A stretch of 64,000 bases of DNA from Roseobacter insulae (GTDB taxonomy: Bacteria; Pseudomonadota; Alphaproteobacteria; Rhodobacterales; Rhodobacteraceae), in contig NZ_JAHXDN010000006.1 of NCBI RefSeq assembly GCF_019375555.1, positions 62,001-126,000 of the forward strand, given 5' to 3'. The notes beneath the pieces were generated by a model. It saw only the letters and a program-made list of their open reading frames with translations. It did no database searches and was not told the origin of the DNA. The first letter of the stretch is position 1; every line of letters starts with the position of its first letter. The translations under genes and the position numbers were made by a program. This document shows positions 18,658 through 27,674 of the stretch, piece by piece.

Positions 18658-19020
18658 TTCCTGATCCTTCTCGTTCTTTGGTTGTCGTTTTTTACCGTCG
18701 CTGCATTTCAACCCGATGTCTGAACCGCGCCTCTTGTGTTTCAAGTGTTTCAGGCGCGTCCTGGTGTCCGTGCCCGACCGATGGGGCGTCGCCGCGCCGC
18801 GCTTCGGGTTCTAAGGGATATTCGCCAACCGGTGGTATCCGCCGCGACGAAACATACGTTTGCACGGGAAGCGGTCCCGCATGGTCATACCCAACGGGGA
18901 CCGGGTGTCTGAAGACATACGAGAAACTACCACGATGGGGGGACGGCTCCGATCAGGCAATCTGATGCGATGCCGGAAATCAATGCCGCAGCCGGGGTGG
19001 CATCGGCTGCGGCGTAGCGC
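18658..19020. other. 363-base stretch without a gene
   Basis: No open frame with coding character. It should contain the promoter of the hydrolase/globin operon. At its right end a 10-bp stem (GCCGCAGCCG, 18985-18994, with CGGCTGCGGC, 19004-19013) follows the 49-residue gene on the minus strand. It has no T run and may be a weak terminator. Nothing else recognised. Confidence 0.5.
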
Positions 19021-19170
19021 CTAGCCGGAGGTTGGCCACACACCGAATTCTTCGAGGAATTCCCGCGCCTCGCGCGGCATCTGGCGCGGCCCGGGTGTGG
19101 GATATTTCTGCCCGGCATGTTGTGCCATCTGGGCTGCGGCGTGGCGATTGCTGTTGTAAAAGCGGGCCAT
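19021..19170 (-). CDS. Small hypothetical protein (49 aa)
   Basis: 49 residues starting MARFYNSNRHAAAQMAQHAG and ending EFLEEFGVWPTSG. No membrane segment. AAGGAG lies seven bases before the ATG, which is why I accept it despite its size; the frame upstream of this ATG runs into spacer and the cysteine synthase end. It follows cysteine synthase by 67 bases on the same strand and is probably cotranscribed. Function unknown. Confidence 0.65.
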   Translation of the reverse strand: MARFYNSNRHAAAQMAQHAGQKYPTPGPRQMPREAREFLEEFGVWPTSG

Positions 19171-19237
19171 GGCACGCTCCTTTTCTGCTGGAGTTGAGTA
19201 GCGGGGGGGAGGGGCAGGCGCGCCCGCCCGACCCTGG

Positions 19238-20341
19238 TCAGAGGGCGATACCGGCGGGCATGCTCGCATCGTCTGCCTGCCTGTCCGGCGCCGTGACATC
19301 GAAAAGCGCGCCCGGTGTGGACATCGACAACTCTTTTTCGTCATCGGTCATCTCTGCCGGGATGTCTTCGAACAGCGGGGTTGAGAGGTAGCGTTCGCCA
19401 GTATCGGGCAACATGGCAAGAATCCTGGCGCCGTCGGGTACGGATTTGGCAAGATCGACGGCGGCTGCAAAGGTTGCACCGCCACTGATGCCACAGAATA
19501 TCCCTTCCTCACGCGCCAGCGCCCTGGCCATCGCCACCGCCTGTGTGCCAGCGACGGTTTTCAGCTGGTCGATATCGCCTGCCTTCAGGGCGTCATGGGT
19601 CAATTTGGAGATGAAGTCGGGCGACCAGCCTTGCATCATATGGGGGTTGAACCCGGGATGGCTGGCCGCAGGGCTGCCATCCGGATTGAAAGGCTGGACC
19701 TCGCCGCTCGCCAGCAGATTTGCGTTATCGGGTTCGGCGACAACGATCTTCGTGCCCGGGCTCAGGCGCTTGAGGCCGCGGGCGACGCCATTGATCGTGC
19801 CGCCCGTGCCAAATCCCGAGACCCAGTAGTCCAGTCCGATGTCCTGAAAATCACGGGCGATTTCAACGGCCGTGGTCGCCTCGTGATAGGCGGCATTCGC
19901 AGGGTTTTCGAACTGGCGAGACTGGAACCAACCATGCATTTCGGCAAGTTCCTTTGCTCTTCTGACCATCCCGGTGCCCTTTTCGGCCGCAGGTGTCAGC
20001 ACGACCTTCGCACCGAGAAATCGCATCAGCTTGCGCCGTTCAACGCTGAAGCTTTCCGCCATGGTCACCACGAGCGGGTATCCCTTTTGCGCACAGACCA
20101 TCGCAAGGCCAATGCCGGTATTGCCACTGGTTGCCTCGACAACCGTCTGGCCGGGCTTCAGCGATCCGTCGCGTTCGGCCGCTTCGATGACACCGATTGC
20201 TAGCCGGTCCTTAACGGACCCCATGGGATTGAAGGCTTCAAGCTTCACGTAGATCTCGACGTTGTCGGGGCCCAGCTTGTTGATGCGGACTACCGGGGTG
20301 TTCCCGATGGTGTCGAGTATCGAATTATGTCTCTTCGTCAT
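19238..20341 (-). CDS. cysK: Cysteine synthase (O-acetylserine sulfhydrylase)
   Basis: 367-residue fold-type II PLP enzyme making cysteine from O-acetylserine and sulfide. Schiff-base lysine K44 in NPMGSVKDR; substrate loop TSGNTGIGLA; phosphate-binding glycine-rich GFGTGGTINGV; C-terminal PDTGERYLSTPLF. The core matches CysK. A tail of about 40 residues after PLF extends beyond usual CysK length (about 310-325). Start at 20341 has a purine-rich AGAAAGAGAAG just upstream; the open frame continues 58 codons into non-conserved sequence. Lies between two small genes on the same strand. Confidence 0.93.
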   Translation of the reverse strand: MTKRHNSILDTIGNTPVVRINKLGPDNVEIYVKLEAFNPMGSVKDRLAIGVIEAAERDGSLKPGQTVVEATSGNTGIGLAMVCAQKGYPLVVTMAESFSVERRKLMRFLGAKVVLTPAAEKGTGMVRRAKELAEMHGWFQSRQFENPANAAYHEATTAVEIARDFQDIGLDYWVSGFGTGGTINGVARGLKRLSPGTKIVVAEPDNANLLASGEVQPFNPDGSPAASHPGFNPHMMQGWSPDFISKLTHDALKAGDIDQLKTVAGTQAVAMARALAREEGIFCGISGGATFAAAVDLAKSVPDGARILAMLPDTGERYLSTPLFEDIPAEMTDDEKELSMSTPGALFDVTAPDRQADDASMPAGIAL

Positions 20342-20429
20342 GATCTTCTCTTTCTGAAAACGTGTTTCCAATGCGGCAATCATCCGGGCGATGGGGCGGC
20401 GGACGGGCACCGTGAACAGCCCCGTGGCC

Positions 20430-20669
20430 TTACCAGAAGGGGCGGTGGGCGATTGCCTCAAAAGCCTCCCGATCGCTCGGCCGCATGACACATTCCGGGT
20501 TGAGACCGATGTCACTCAGCATCCGGTCATCAAGGCGCGTGACGTCATTTGACACGCCGGGCTCGATTGCGATCTGAGCAACTGTTTTGACGACCTTAAC
20601 CGCGGCAGCAACCGCGTCGGCAGCCGCGTTGAAGGATATGGGTCTTGGCAAAAAACTGGTCACAGTCAT
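20430..20669 (-). CDS. DUF1127 (YjiS-like) small protein
   Basis: 79 residues. The C-terminal half has the DUF1127 signature LDDRMLSDIGLNPECV, an arginine-rich-type short helical domain linked in alphaproteobacteria to RNA binding and phosphate or carbon metabolism control. The N-terminal half is alanine/valine-rich. Start at 20669 is set by GGAG eight bases upstream. It is 88 bases before cysteine synthase on the same strand and may be the first gene of that unit. Confidence 0.82.
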   Translation of the reverse strand: MTVTSFLPRPISFNAAADAVAAAVKVVKTVAQIAIEPGVSNDVTRLDDRMLSDIGLNPECVMRPSDREAFEAIAHRPFW

Positions 20670-20957
20670 GGCACTCACTCCGTTTTGGTGGCGAACCACC
20701 GGTCGTATGGTCTGATTTGTTGTGTTGCGATGGGGCTTGTTTTGCCCGTGTGATGTTGCAGTCGGATGTCTGCACCGGCCCGATCGTGTTTCAGTTTCGT
20801 TTTTCTGACGGGTGCGCTGTGAGGTTCAAAAGTCACCCCGTTTTCAACCACTTGGTGAGCGTGACGCAGCGGGTCGCGGGGCAGGGGCAGAAACAATTGA
20901 AACATTTGAGCGCATGCGGGAAAATCAACTGAAACAATCCGGGGATACTGTGCCATC
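20670..20957. other. Divergent intergenic region, DUF1127 / hybrid kinase
   Basis: 288 bases between two divergent starts; no coding signal. It should hold both promoters; I could not pick a convincing -35/-10 pair. Confidence 0.4.
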
Positions 20958-23189
20958 ATGAACAAGGCCGTCAGCTCCAATGATCACGAAGATCCCCGAC
21001 CGCTGCGTGACGCATTGGAAGCCCTGACGGAAGGTGTCGCGGTTTTTGACCGGAACATGATCCTCGTCGCCTGCAATCAACGCTACGTGGATCAGTTTCC
21101 CCGGGCCGCGGATGTGATCGTGCCCGGGGTGCATTGGGACGACATGCTGACCGCCTGCCTTGAGCGGGGCGAATATGACGACCGGTTTGACGACACGCAG
21201 GCGTTTCTGAATCGCGCGTCGCATCACAGGGTCAATTTTGACCGCGATGTCATTGCCGAGCACTCCGACGGTCGGGCCTACCAGGTCAGGTTCCAGCCGA
21301 CGTCCGACGGCGGCCATGTCGTGATGCGCCGCGATGTGACCGAGCATCATGCGGTCGATACCATGGTGCACGACCGCGAAACCCTGCTGGCAACCGTGAT
21401 GGACACCAGCCCCGTGGCGATCGTGATGTCACATCTGGACGATGGCAAGATCACGTATCGGTCGCAGGAAGCGCGGGCAATCTTCGGGGAAACCAAATTC
21501 GCGGTCGAGCACCACCCGAGCAAAGAGGCATATGAGACCTTCATCGAGGCACTGGTGCGGGGTGATGCCACGGGAGCAAGCCATGTTACCTGTCAGCGCA
21601 AGGACGGCACCACGTTCGAGGCATCGTTTGCCGGCCGGATCGTGGAGTTTACGGGACGCGATTTCGTGGTGACGGCCCTTACCGACATTACGGAACAGCT
21701 GGAGCGGGACGCTCTGATCCGCCAGGTGTTGCAGGCCTGTCCGGCCCCGATCCGGATGATCTATGTCGACACCGGCGAGACGCTGTTCTGCAGCCCCGAA
21801 ACGCAAGCGCTGTTTGGCGATGCTGTCTCCATCGAAGACTATTATGTCGATCCCGCGGATCGTGATCGCTACCTTCAGGAATTATACGAGAACGGAACCG
21901 TCAAGGAGTTCAAGGCCCAGTACTACAATCGGCATCGCAAGCCGTTCTGGTGTGCTGTTTCGGCCCGCCTGATCCGCTATAACGGGCGGGACGCGATTGT
22001 GTCCCACTCGCGCGATCTGACAGAGGAATTGAAGATCGAGGCGGAACTCAATTCGCAAAGAGAGAAAATCTACCAGACCGAGAAAATGTCGGCCCTGGGG
22101 GAGTTGCTGGCAGGCGTCGCCCACGAGTTGAACAACCCGCTGTCCGTTGTTGTCGGTCATTCGCTGATGCTGCGCGAAGACACTGCCGATCCGGATGTTC
22201 TGCGCCAGGTGACCAAGATTGGCAGCGCTGCGGAGCGGTGTGCAAAGATCGTCAAAACATTTCTGTCCATGGCGCGACAACAGCCATCGCGCACCGAAGA
22301 AGCGGACATCAATGAAATCATCCAGATTGCCGTTGACGTCGCGAGATACGGCGATCTTGGCAATACGCTGGATATTACCTGCGACTTGTCACCGGATTTG
22401 CCGACATGCATGGCGGACGGTGATCAGGTGACGCAGGTGGTAGTGAACCTGCTGCTGAACGCTGCACAAGCCATGCATGGCAGCAATACCGGCGACCGGG
22501 TTGTGGTCGCCACGCGGAAAAATGATCAGTCCGGTGATATCGTGATTACCGTTGAGGACAATGGCCCCGGGATCCCGAAGGCGCAACAAAGCCGTGTTTT
22601 CGAGCCGTTCTTCACAACCAAGGACGTGGGCAACGGCACCGGGATCGGGTTGACCCTGTGCCACCGTATCGTGCTGTCTCACAACGGAAATATCTGGATC
22701 GACAAGAAGTTCACGGACGGCACGCGTTTCGTGATCGAGCTTCCTGCTCACCACGAAAAGCGCAGCGGCGACCAGAAAGAAGCTCAGGTGCCCACACATG
22801 CGCCGAAAGCGGCGAAGGTTCTGATCGTTGATGATGAAATCGACGTGGCCGAGCTTAATGCCGAAATCCTGATGCGCGCGGGTTACGAGGTTGACGTGGC
22901 CAACAAGGCGAAACGGGGCATCGAGCTTTTGGGAAGCGGCCCCTATGATCTGATCCTGAGCGACCTGAACATGCCGGAAATAGACGGGCGCGGCTTCTTC
23001 GAGGCGATCAAAGCTGATTTTCCGCATCTTATCAACAGGATAGGATTCGTCACGGGGGATACGATGGGCACCTCCTCCCAGACCTTTCTCAAGGAAGCGA
23101 AAAGCCCGTTTCTGGAAAAACCTGTCTCGCCAAACGAGCTGAGATCATTCGTGGCAGGTATTCTGCAAGCAGCCGGAGGCGACGCATGA
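20958..23189 (+). CDS. Hybrid sensor histidine kinase with three PAS domains and a receiver
   Basis: 743-residue soluble kinase. PAS 1 at about 15-130 ([20 protein letters not shown]), PAS 2 at 140-248, PAS 3 at 256-358 ([17 protein letters not shown]). Phospho-acceptor His389 in [15 protein letters not shown]. ATPase domain with [18 protein letters not shown] and [14 protein letters not shown]-terminal receiver from about 615 has [11 protein letters not shown] and the phospho-acceptor Asp in [11 protein letters not shown]. The architecture allows an intramolecular relay or a phosphate sink. It overlaps the following OmpR-type regulator by four bases, its obvious partner. Kinase core and PAS 3 are close to the kinase at 14915. 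Confidence 0.95.
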   Translation: MNKAVSSNDHEDPRPLRDALEALTEGVAVFDRNMILVACNQRYVDQFPRAADVIVPGVHWDDMLTACLERGEYDDRFDDTQAFLNRASHHRVNFDRDVIAEHSDGRAYQVRFQPTSDGGHVVMRRDVTEHHAVDTMVHDRETLLATVMDTSPVAIVMSHLDDGKITYRSQEARAIFGETKFAVEHHPSKEAYETFIEALVRGDATGASHVTCQRKDGTTFEASFAGRIVEFTGRDFVVTALTDITEQLERDALIRQVLQACPAPIRMIYVDTGETLFCSPETQALFGDAVSIEDYYVDPADRDRYLQELYENGTVKEFKAQYYNRHRKPFWCAVSARLIRYNGRDAIVSHSRDLTEELKIEAELNSQREKIYQTEKMSALGELLAGVAHELNNPLSVVVGHSLMLREDTADPDVLRQVTKIGSAAERCAKIVKTFLSMARQQPSRTEEADINEIIQIAVDVARYGDLGNTLDITCDLSPDLPTCMADGDQVTQVVVNLLLNAAQAMHGSNTGDRVVVATRKNDQSGDIVITVEDNGPGIPKAQQSRVFEPFFTTKDVGNGTGIGLTLCHRIVLSHNGNIWIDKKFTDGTRFVIELPAHHEKRSGDQKEAQVPTHAPKAAKVLIVDDEIDVAELNAEILMRAGYEVDVANKAKRGIELLGSGPYDLILSDLNMPEIDGRGFFEAIKADFPHLINRIGFVTGDTMGTSSQTFLKEAKSPFLEKPVSPNELRSFVAGILQAAGGDA

Positions 23190-23899
23190 CCGACAAGATC
23201 CCTACAATTCTGGTATGTGACGACGAGCCGGACGTGCGTGAAATGCTGGAAGAATACCTCAAACGCAGGGGCTTTGCCGTGGTTCTGGCGCAAGACAGCG
23301 ACTCCCTGCGTGCAGGGATCGAAGCGCACCCGGTTGACCTGATCTTGCTCGACATCAACATGCCGGGCGAAGACGGCCTGTCGATCCTGCGCAGCCTGCG
23401 GCCGGAAAACGACGTGGCGGTCGTGATGTTGACCGCCGCCGGTGAAGTGATTGACCGAATTCTCGGGCTTGAAATGGGCGCTGATGACTATCTGGCCAAG
23501 CCGGTGGATCTGCGCGAACTCGAGGCCCGCATCAAGGCCGTGCTGCGCAGAAAGCAGGCCCCGGCGGCTGCGACCCCCGGGAGCTCGGCAGGCGGACGCA
23601 CGGTCCGGTTTGGCACGTTCACGCTGGATATTGATGCCGCCAAGCTCTTTTCCGCAGACGGGGACGACATCCCGCTGACCGCGATGGAGTTCAGCTTGCT
23701 CAAGGTGTTTTCTGAGAACAAGTCACGTGTATTGAACCGGGATCAATTGTTGGAACAGGCGCATGACCGCTCTTGGGATCCGTTTGATCGCAGCATCGAC
23801 ATCCGGATATCCCGGCTGCGGCGCAAAATCGAAGCCAATCCGCAAAAACCTTCTATTATCAGGACGGTACGCGGTATCGGATACATCTATGATGGATGA
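23186..23899 (+). CDS. OmpR/PhoB-family response regulator
   Basis: 237 residues. Receiver at about 6-120 with acidic pocket CDDEPD, phospho-acceptor D56 in LLDINMP and the conserved lysine in YLAKPVD. The C-terminal winged helix at about 140-237 ends in the wing RTVRGIGYIYDG. It should be phosphorylated by the hybrid kinase whose gene it overlaps (ATGA). Target genes unknown. Convergent with the next gene, two bases apart. Confidence 0.95.
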   Translation: MTDKIPTILVCDDEPDVREMLEEYLKRRGFAVVLAQDSDSLRAGIEAHPVDLILLDINMPGEDGLSILRSLRPENDVAVVMLTAAGEVIDRILGLEMGADDYLAKPVDLRELEARIKAVLRRKQAPAAATPGSSAGGRTVRFGTFTLDIDAAKLFSADGDDIPLTAMEFSLLKVFSENKSRVLNRDQLLEQAHDRSWDPFDRSIDIRISRLRRKIEANPQKPSIIRTVRGIGYIYDG

Positions 23900-23901
23900 A
23901 T

Positions 23902-24645
23902 TCAAGCGCCTTTAAGCAGATCGCCGGGCAGGACGTCCGCACCGATAACGCCTGCGCATTGCAGCAGGTGCCAGCCCAGGACAAGGTTGCTGGAGATCAC
24001 CGGAATCCCTGCGGCCCGTTCCAGATCGGGGACGACGTCCAGCGTGCGCAGGTTCGTACAGGACAAAAAAAGCGCATCCGCCTGTGCATTCTCCAGCGTC
24101 TGCAGGGCGGCGGCGTGAATGGATGGGCCGTCTATGCGCGCGACCTTTGCCTCCTCGGCTTCCGCAAAGGTGCCCAAAACAGGCGCGTCGATACCGTTGT
24201 CCGCCAGAACCCGGCGCAGGGTATCCGACACGCTCTCGATATAGGGGGATAACAGCGCAATCCGCTTTGCCCCCAGCGCGGCACAGGCGGCAAGAAGCGC
24301 TGAAACAGGTTCGGTCACGGCGGCGGTGCGTGTCCCATCCCGCACACAGGTCGCTATGCGCTCCACGCCGATCTGCGCGGTGCCGGACGTGCAGCCATAT
24401 CCAACGGCGTCAAAAGCCAGATTGCGCGGAAACAGCGCTGCCGCATCGCTCAGATGGTGTTCCATCCGGGCCAGCGTCTCAGAAGTGACTTCGCGGGCGG
24501 AAGGCAGGCGGGTGACAAGCAGCCGCACCGAATGGGGGATGAGCCGCCGCATGTCGTCTTCCAGTGTCTCGTCGGATTGCAGGACCACCAAGCCGATCTG
24601 CGGCGGAGTGGTCTGTGTCATCGTGTAGGCATGGGCAGGGGTCAT
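23902..24645 (-). CDS. Asp/Glu racemase superfamily protein, maleate isomerase / EutA-like
   Basis: 247 residues. Two active-site cysteines typical of maleate isomerase and arylmalonate decarboxylase relatives: C85 in GYGCTSGT and C196 in FLSCTNLRT. Similar proteins include EutA of ectoine-use clusters. ATG 24645 follows the M24 peptidase stop directly (TAAATG) with GAGG ten bases upstream, so the two genes are coupled. No other ectoine genes are present, so I name only the superfamily. Confidence 0.82.
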   Translation of the reverse strand: MTPAHAYTMTQTTPPQIGLVVLQSDETLEDDMRRLIPHSVRLLVTRLPSAREVTSETLARMEHHLSDAAALFPRNLAFDAVGYGCTSGTAQIGVERIATCVRDGTRTAAVTEPVSALLAACAALGAKRIALLSPYIESVSDTLRRVLADNGIDAPVLGTFAEAEEAKVARIDGPSIHAAALQTLENAQADALFLSCTNLRTLDVVPDLERAAGIPVISSNLVLGWHLLQCAGVIGADVLPGDLLKGA

Positions 24646-25806
24646 TTACATCAGCCTCGGCAGGTCTCTGGGAGCAGGCGCGGAAAGATATTCTGCACCC
24701 GTGCCCGAAACAACGATATTCTCTTCATGGACGAGCGTTTGCCCCGGCGCAATCTCGATGCCGGGCTCAAGTGTCAGCACCATCCCGGGTTCCAGCACGG
24801 TATCATCCTGCGGGATCAAGGACGGCCATTCGGTCAATTGCATGCCAAGCCCGTGCCCCAACCGCCCTGCGTCAGAGCCACCCTCGCCGCCGCTGACGAT
24901 CCTGTCCATTGCATGAAAAAGATCGGCCGCCGTGGCGCCGGGCCGGGCGATCTCGAAAGCGGCGTCGGTGGCCTCGATCAGCCGCGCATAGGCATCATCG
25001 ACGTCCCGAGGTACCGATCCGACCGCGTAGTTGCGATCAAAATCGCAGAAGTAGCCGTCCCAGACGACGCCTGTGTCCAGCATGAGCACGTCGCCCGACG
25101 CAAGTTCGCGGGAGACGGCAGGCGTGATGACGTCACCATAGCCGCCCGGGCCTGCGCCGCCGGCGAGGTAGCCGACCCAATCGGCCCCTTCCTCCAGACA
25201 CAGCATTTGAAAGCGGCGAAAAACTTCGTCAAGCGTGACCCCGGTTCGTGCAATATCGCGGACCCGCGCAAAGCTGCGATCGGCAATCGTGCAGGCGTGA
25301 CAGATCTTGGAAATTTCCGCATCGGTTTTGACCGATCGCAAGCGGCGCATGATCAGCTTGTCAGCGACGAGACGTTCCGGCCCAAGCGCATCCTGAAGCC
25401 GCGCGTAATCCGAAAGCGGCATGCGAAGATGCGATTCCAGCGCGCTGGGCACGCCGATTTTACCGCTGGGTGGGACCAGTTCCTTGAAGGCATCAGTTAA
25501 AAGCGAGAGTCCATCGTCACCATAATCGGGTGACCGCCAGGTTCGGATATCGGTGATCCAGCTTTGACCCATCAGATGGGCGCCGATGGAAGGAATAACG
25601 GCAACAGGCCTGCCCGCGGCCGGCAGGATCAGAAACCACGGGCGGGTGGGGCTTTCCCAAAACCGCGTGAGAAAGCCGGTGAAATACCGCACTTCGGGCT
25701 CGGTCGTCAGCAACAGGGCTGCCAGACCGGCCTCCGCCATGAGCCGTTGGGCCTTACCGACCCTTGCTTCGTACTCGGACGTCGGGAACCCACGCTGCAC
25801 TGTCAT
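24646..25806 (-). CDS. M24-family metallopeptidase (Xaa-Pro dipeptidase / ectoine hydrolase-like)
   Basis: 386 residues in the creatinase/aminopeptidase P fold. All five metal ligands are visible: Asp in MLDTGVVWDG, Asp in FCDFDRNYAVG, His in GRLGHGLGMQL, Glu in TLEPGIEI and Glu in LVHEENIVV. The N-terminal domain (FPTSEYEARVGKAQRLM) is typical. It hydrolyses an amide-like bond, perhaps a modified amino acid as in ectoine hydrolase (DoeA/EutD). Start could be ATG 25806 or the GTG one codon earlier. Directly upstream of, and coupled to, the maleate isomerase-like gene. Confidence 0.88.
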   Translation of the reverse strand: MTVQRGFPTSEYEARVGKAQRLMAEAGLAALLLTTEPEVRYFTGFLTRFWESPTRPWFLILPAAGRPVAVIPSIGAHLMGQSWITDIRTWRSPDYGDDGLSLLTDAFKELVPPSGKIGVPSALESHLRMPLSDYARLQDALGPERLVADKLIMRRLRSVKTDAEISKICHACTIADRSFARVRDIARTGVTLDEVFRRFQMLCLEEGADWVGYLAGGAGPGGYGDVITPAVSRELASGDVLMLDTGVVWDGYFCDFDRNYAVGSVPRDVDDAYARLIEATDAAFEIARPGATAADLFHAMDRIVSGGEGGSDAGRLGHGLGMQLTEWPSLIPQDDTVLEPGMVLTLEPGIEIAPGQTLVHEENIVVSGTGAEYLSAPAPRDLPRLM

Positions 25807-25831
25807 CACCCTTTCTGCGCCTTGCCTGTGA

Positions 25832-26860
25832 TCAGGTCGGTGCGTCTTCGCGCATCAATCCCCTGGCTTTCAGATCGTCCCAGAGTGCGCCGGGAATGTC
25901 TGCGGCCGCCGCCTGCAGATTTGCCGTCATTTCACTCACACCCTGGCCACCGGGAACGACCGCCACATGCGCGGGATGCAGCAGCGGGAACTGGAAGGCC
26001 GCGTCAACCATGCGCACCCCGTGGTCGGTGCAGACCGCTTCGATGGCATTGACGCGGTCCATGATGTCCTGTGACGCGGGTTCGTAGTTGTAATACGCCC
26101 CCGGTTTTGCGCCCGTGGCAAGAATGCCCGAGTTGTAGGGGCCGCCGGTAACGATGCCGATGCCGCGCGCCTCGCAAAGCGGCAGAAAGCTGTCCAGCGC
26201 CTTCTGCTCTAGAAGCGTGTAGCGCCCTGCGAGCAAAAACAGGTCAAAATCGCCGCGTTCCGCCAGAGTCTGGCAGACCTCCCATTCATTGATGCCGCCG
26301 CCGATGGCCTGAATCATGCCCTGATCGCGCAGCGAGATCATCGCATCATACCCGCGCCCGCCAAAGAACTCTTCGATTCGCATGTCCGAGACCTCCTTGG
26401 AACCATGCGAGAAGATACACAGGTCATGCACATAGAGGATGTCGATCCGGTCCACGCCGAGGCGGGAGAATGAATGCTCCACCGACCGCATGACCCCGTC
26501 ATAGGTGTAATCGTACTGTTCGCGGCGCTGCGGCACCTCGAACCACTTGCCGACCCCGGACCGGTGCTCCGGCGCGCAGTGCTGCATCAGGCGCCCTACC
26601 TTGGTCGACAGCACGTAGTCCTCACGCGGCTTGTCGCGTAAAAAGGGGTTCAGCCGGGTTTCCGACAATCCCATCCCGTAAAGCGGCGCAGTATCATAGT
26701 AACGCACGCCACCCTCCCAGGCCGCGTCCAGCGTCGCGCGCGCCTCCTCGTCAGATATCGCTTTGTAAAGATTTCCCAGCGGTGCCGTGCCAAAGCCTAT
26801 TTCCGTGAAGGTGAGCCCACCGTTGCCAATGCGGTCCCAGTGTCGTGTTTTCAAAGCCAT
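25832..26860 (-). CDS. Aldo/keto reductase (D-threo-aldose 1-dehydrogenase-like)
   Basis: 342-residue NAD(P)-dependent oxidoreductase with a TIM barrel. Catalytic tetrad visible: Asp and Tyr in YYDTAPLYG, Lys in STKVGR, His in LYVHDL. The GFGTAPLGNLYKAISDEEA opening fits the galactose/fucose/aldose dehydrogenase group. Good ribosome site GAGGGAGAG before ATG 26860. Twenty-five bases before the M24 gene on the same strand, making a three-gene unit. Substrate not determined. Confidence 0.88.
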   Translation of the reverse strand: MALKTRHWDRIGNGGLTFTEIGFGTAPLGNLYKAISDEEARATLDAAWEGGVRYYDTAPLYGMGLSETRLNPFLRDKPREDYVLSTKVGRLMQHCAPEHRSGVGKWFEVPQRREQYDYTYDGVMRSVEHSFSRLGVDRIDILYVHDLCIFSHGSKEVSDMRIEEFFGGRGYDAMISLRDQGMIQAIGGGINEWEVCQTLAERGDFDLFLLAGRYTLLEQKALDSFLPLCEARGIGIVTGGPYNSGILATGAKPGAYYNYEPASQDIMDRVNAIEAVCTDHGVRMVDAAFQFPLLHPAHVAVVPGGQGVSEMTANLQAAAADIPGALWDDLKARGLMREDAPT

Positions 26861-27023
26861 GATGTCTCTCCCTCGGTGATCGGGGGATACTTAGCGCAGT
26901 TTCCCTTTGCCTGAACAGGGGACAAAACCTACTGTCGTGCAGAAGTGACCGCCAATGTGGTGCCGGTCGTCACGCGCAACGCCTGATCGACCTGTCGCCC
27001 CCGACAAGGAACAGACCTGCCCG

Positions 27024-27674
27024 ATGGCACCGCGCACCGTATTATGCTTTGGCGACAGCAATACACATGGCACCTTGGCGATGCGGTCAAACGCGAACCG
27101 CCCGCGGCTTGCAGGGGCGGAGCGTTGGCCGTCTGTCATGGCGCAGGCCCTGGGCGCCGATTGGGAGGTGATTGCGGAGGGGCATCCGGGACGCACGGCT
27201 GTCTTTGACGACCCCATCGACGGTCTGCACAAAAACGGGCTGCGATCGTTACATGCCATTCTTGAAAGCCACCGGCCCATCGATCTTGTTGTGGTGATGC
27301 TGGGGACCAATGATCTGAAATCGCATTTTGGCGCGTCGGCCTTTGACATCGCCGCTGGCCTTGGACGGCTGGCAAAGGAAATCCGCAGATGCGACAGCGG
27401 ACCGGACGGCACGGCACCTGCGGTCCTTCTGGCAGCCCCGGTGCCGGTGCTGGAAACCGGCATTTTCGTCGACAGTTTTGCCGGCGCGGCCGAAAAATCC
27501 AGACAGTTGCCGCGCCACCTGCGGAAGGTCGCCAGGGAATTGAGCGTGGGCTGCATCGATCTTGCGCAGGTGGCGCAGGTTGATCCCGTGGATGGCGTTC
27601 ATCTGGATGCGAAGTCACATCACGATATCGGGCTGGCGATGGCGGATGCTGTCAAAGCTGAATTGAGGGTCTGA
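27024..27674 (+). CDS. SGNH/GDSL-family hydrolase
   Basis: 216 residues. SGNH blocks: nucleophile in CFGDSNTHG, Asn in MLGTNDLK, and the Asp/His pair in DGVHLDAKSHH. Arylesterase or acyl-CoA thioesterase type. I place the start at ATG 27024, just before the conserved block; the only purine-rich element is 14 bases away, so this is uncertain. Its stop is immediately followed by the GTG of the molybdenum enzyme, so the two are coupled. Confidence 0.87.
   Translation: MAPRTVLCFGDSNTHGTLAMRSNANRPRLAGAERWPSVMAQALGADWEVIAEGHPGRTAVFDDPIDGLHKNGLRSLHAILESHRPIDLVVVMLGTNDLKSHFGASAFDIAAGLGRLAKEIRRCDSGPDGTAPAVLLAAPVPVLETGIFVDSFAGAAEKSRQLPRHLRKVARELSVGCIDLAQVAQVDPVDGVHLDAKSHHDIGLAMADAVKAELRV

Noticed and set aside
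18985-19013. Rho-independent terminator after the 49-residue gene
   Set aside because: Good stem but no T run; kept only as a note in the intergenic entry.
23902-25806. Ectoine degradation genes (eutA, eutD/doeA)
   Set aside because: Only two of the genes have relatives here, and both belong to wide superfamilies; symbols not assigned.
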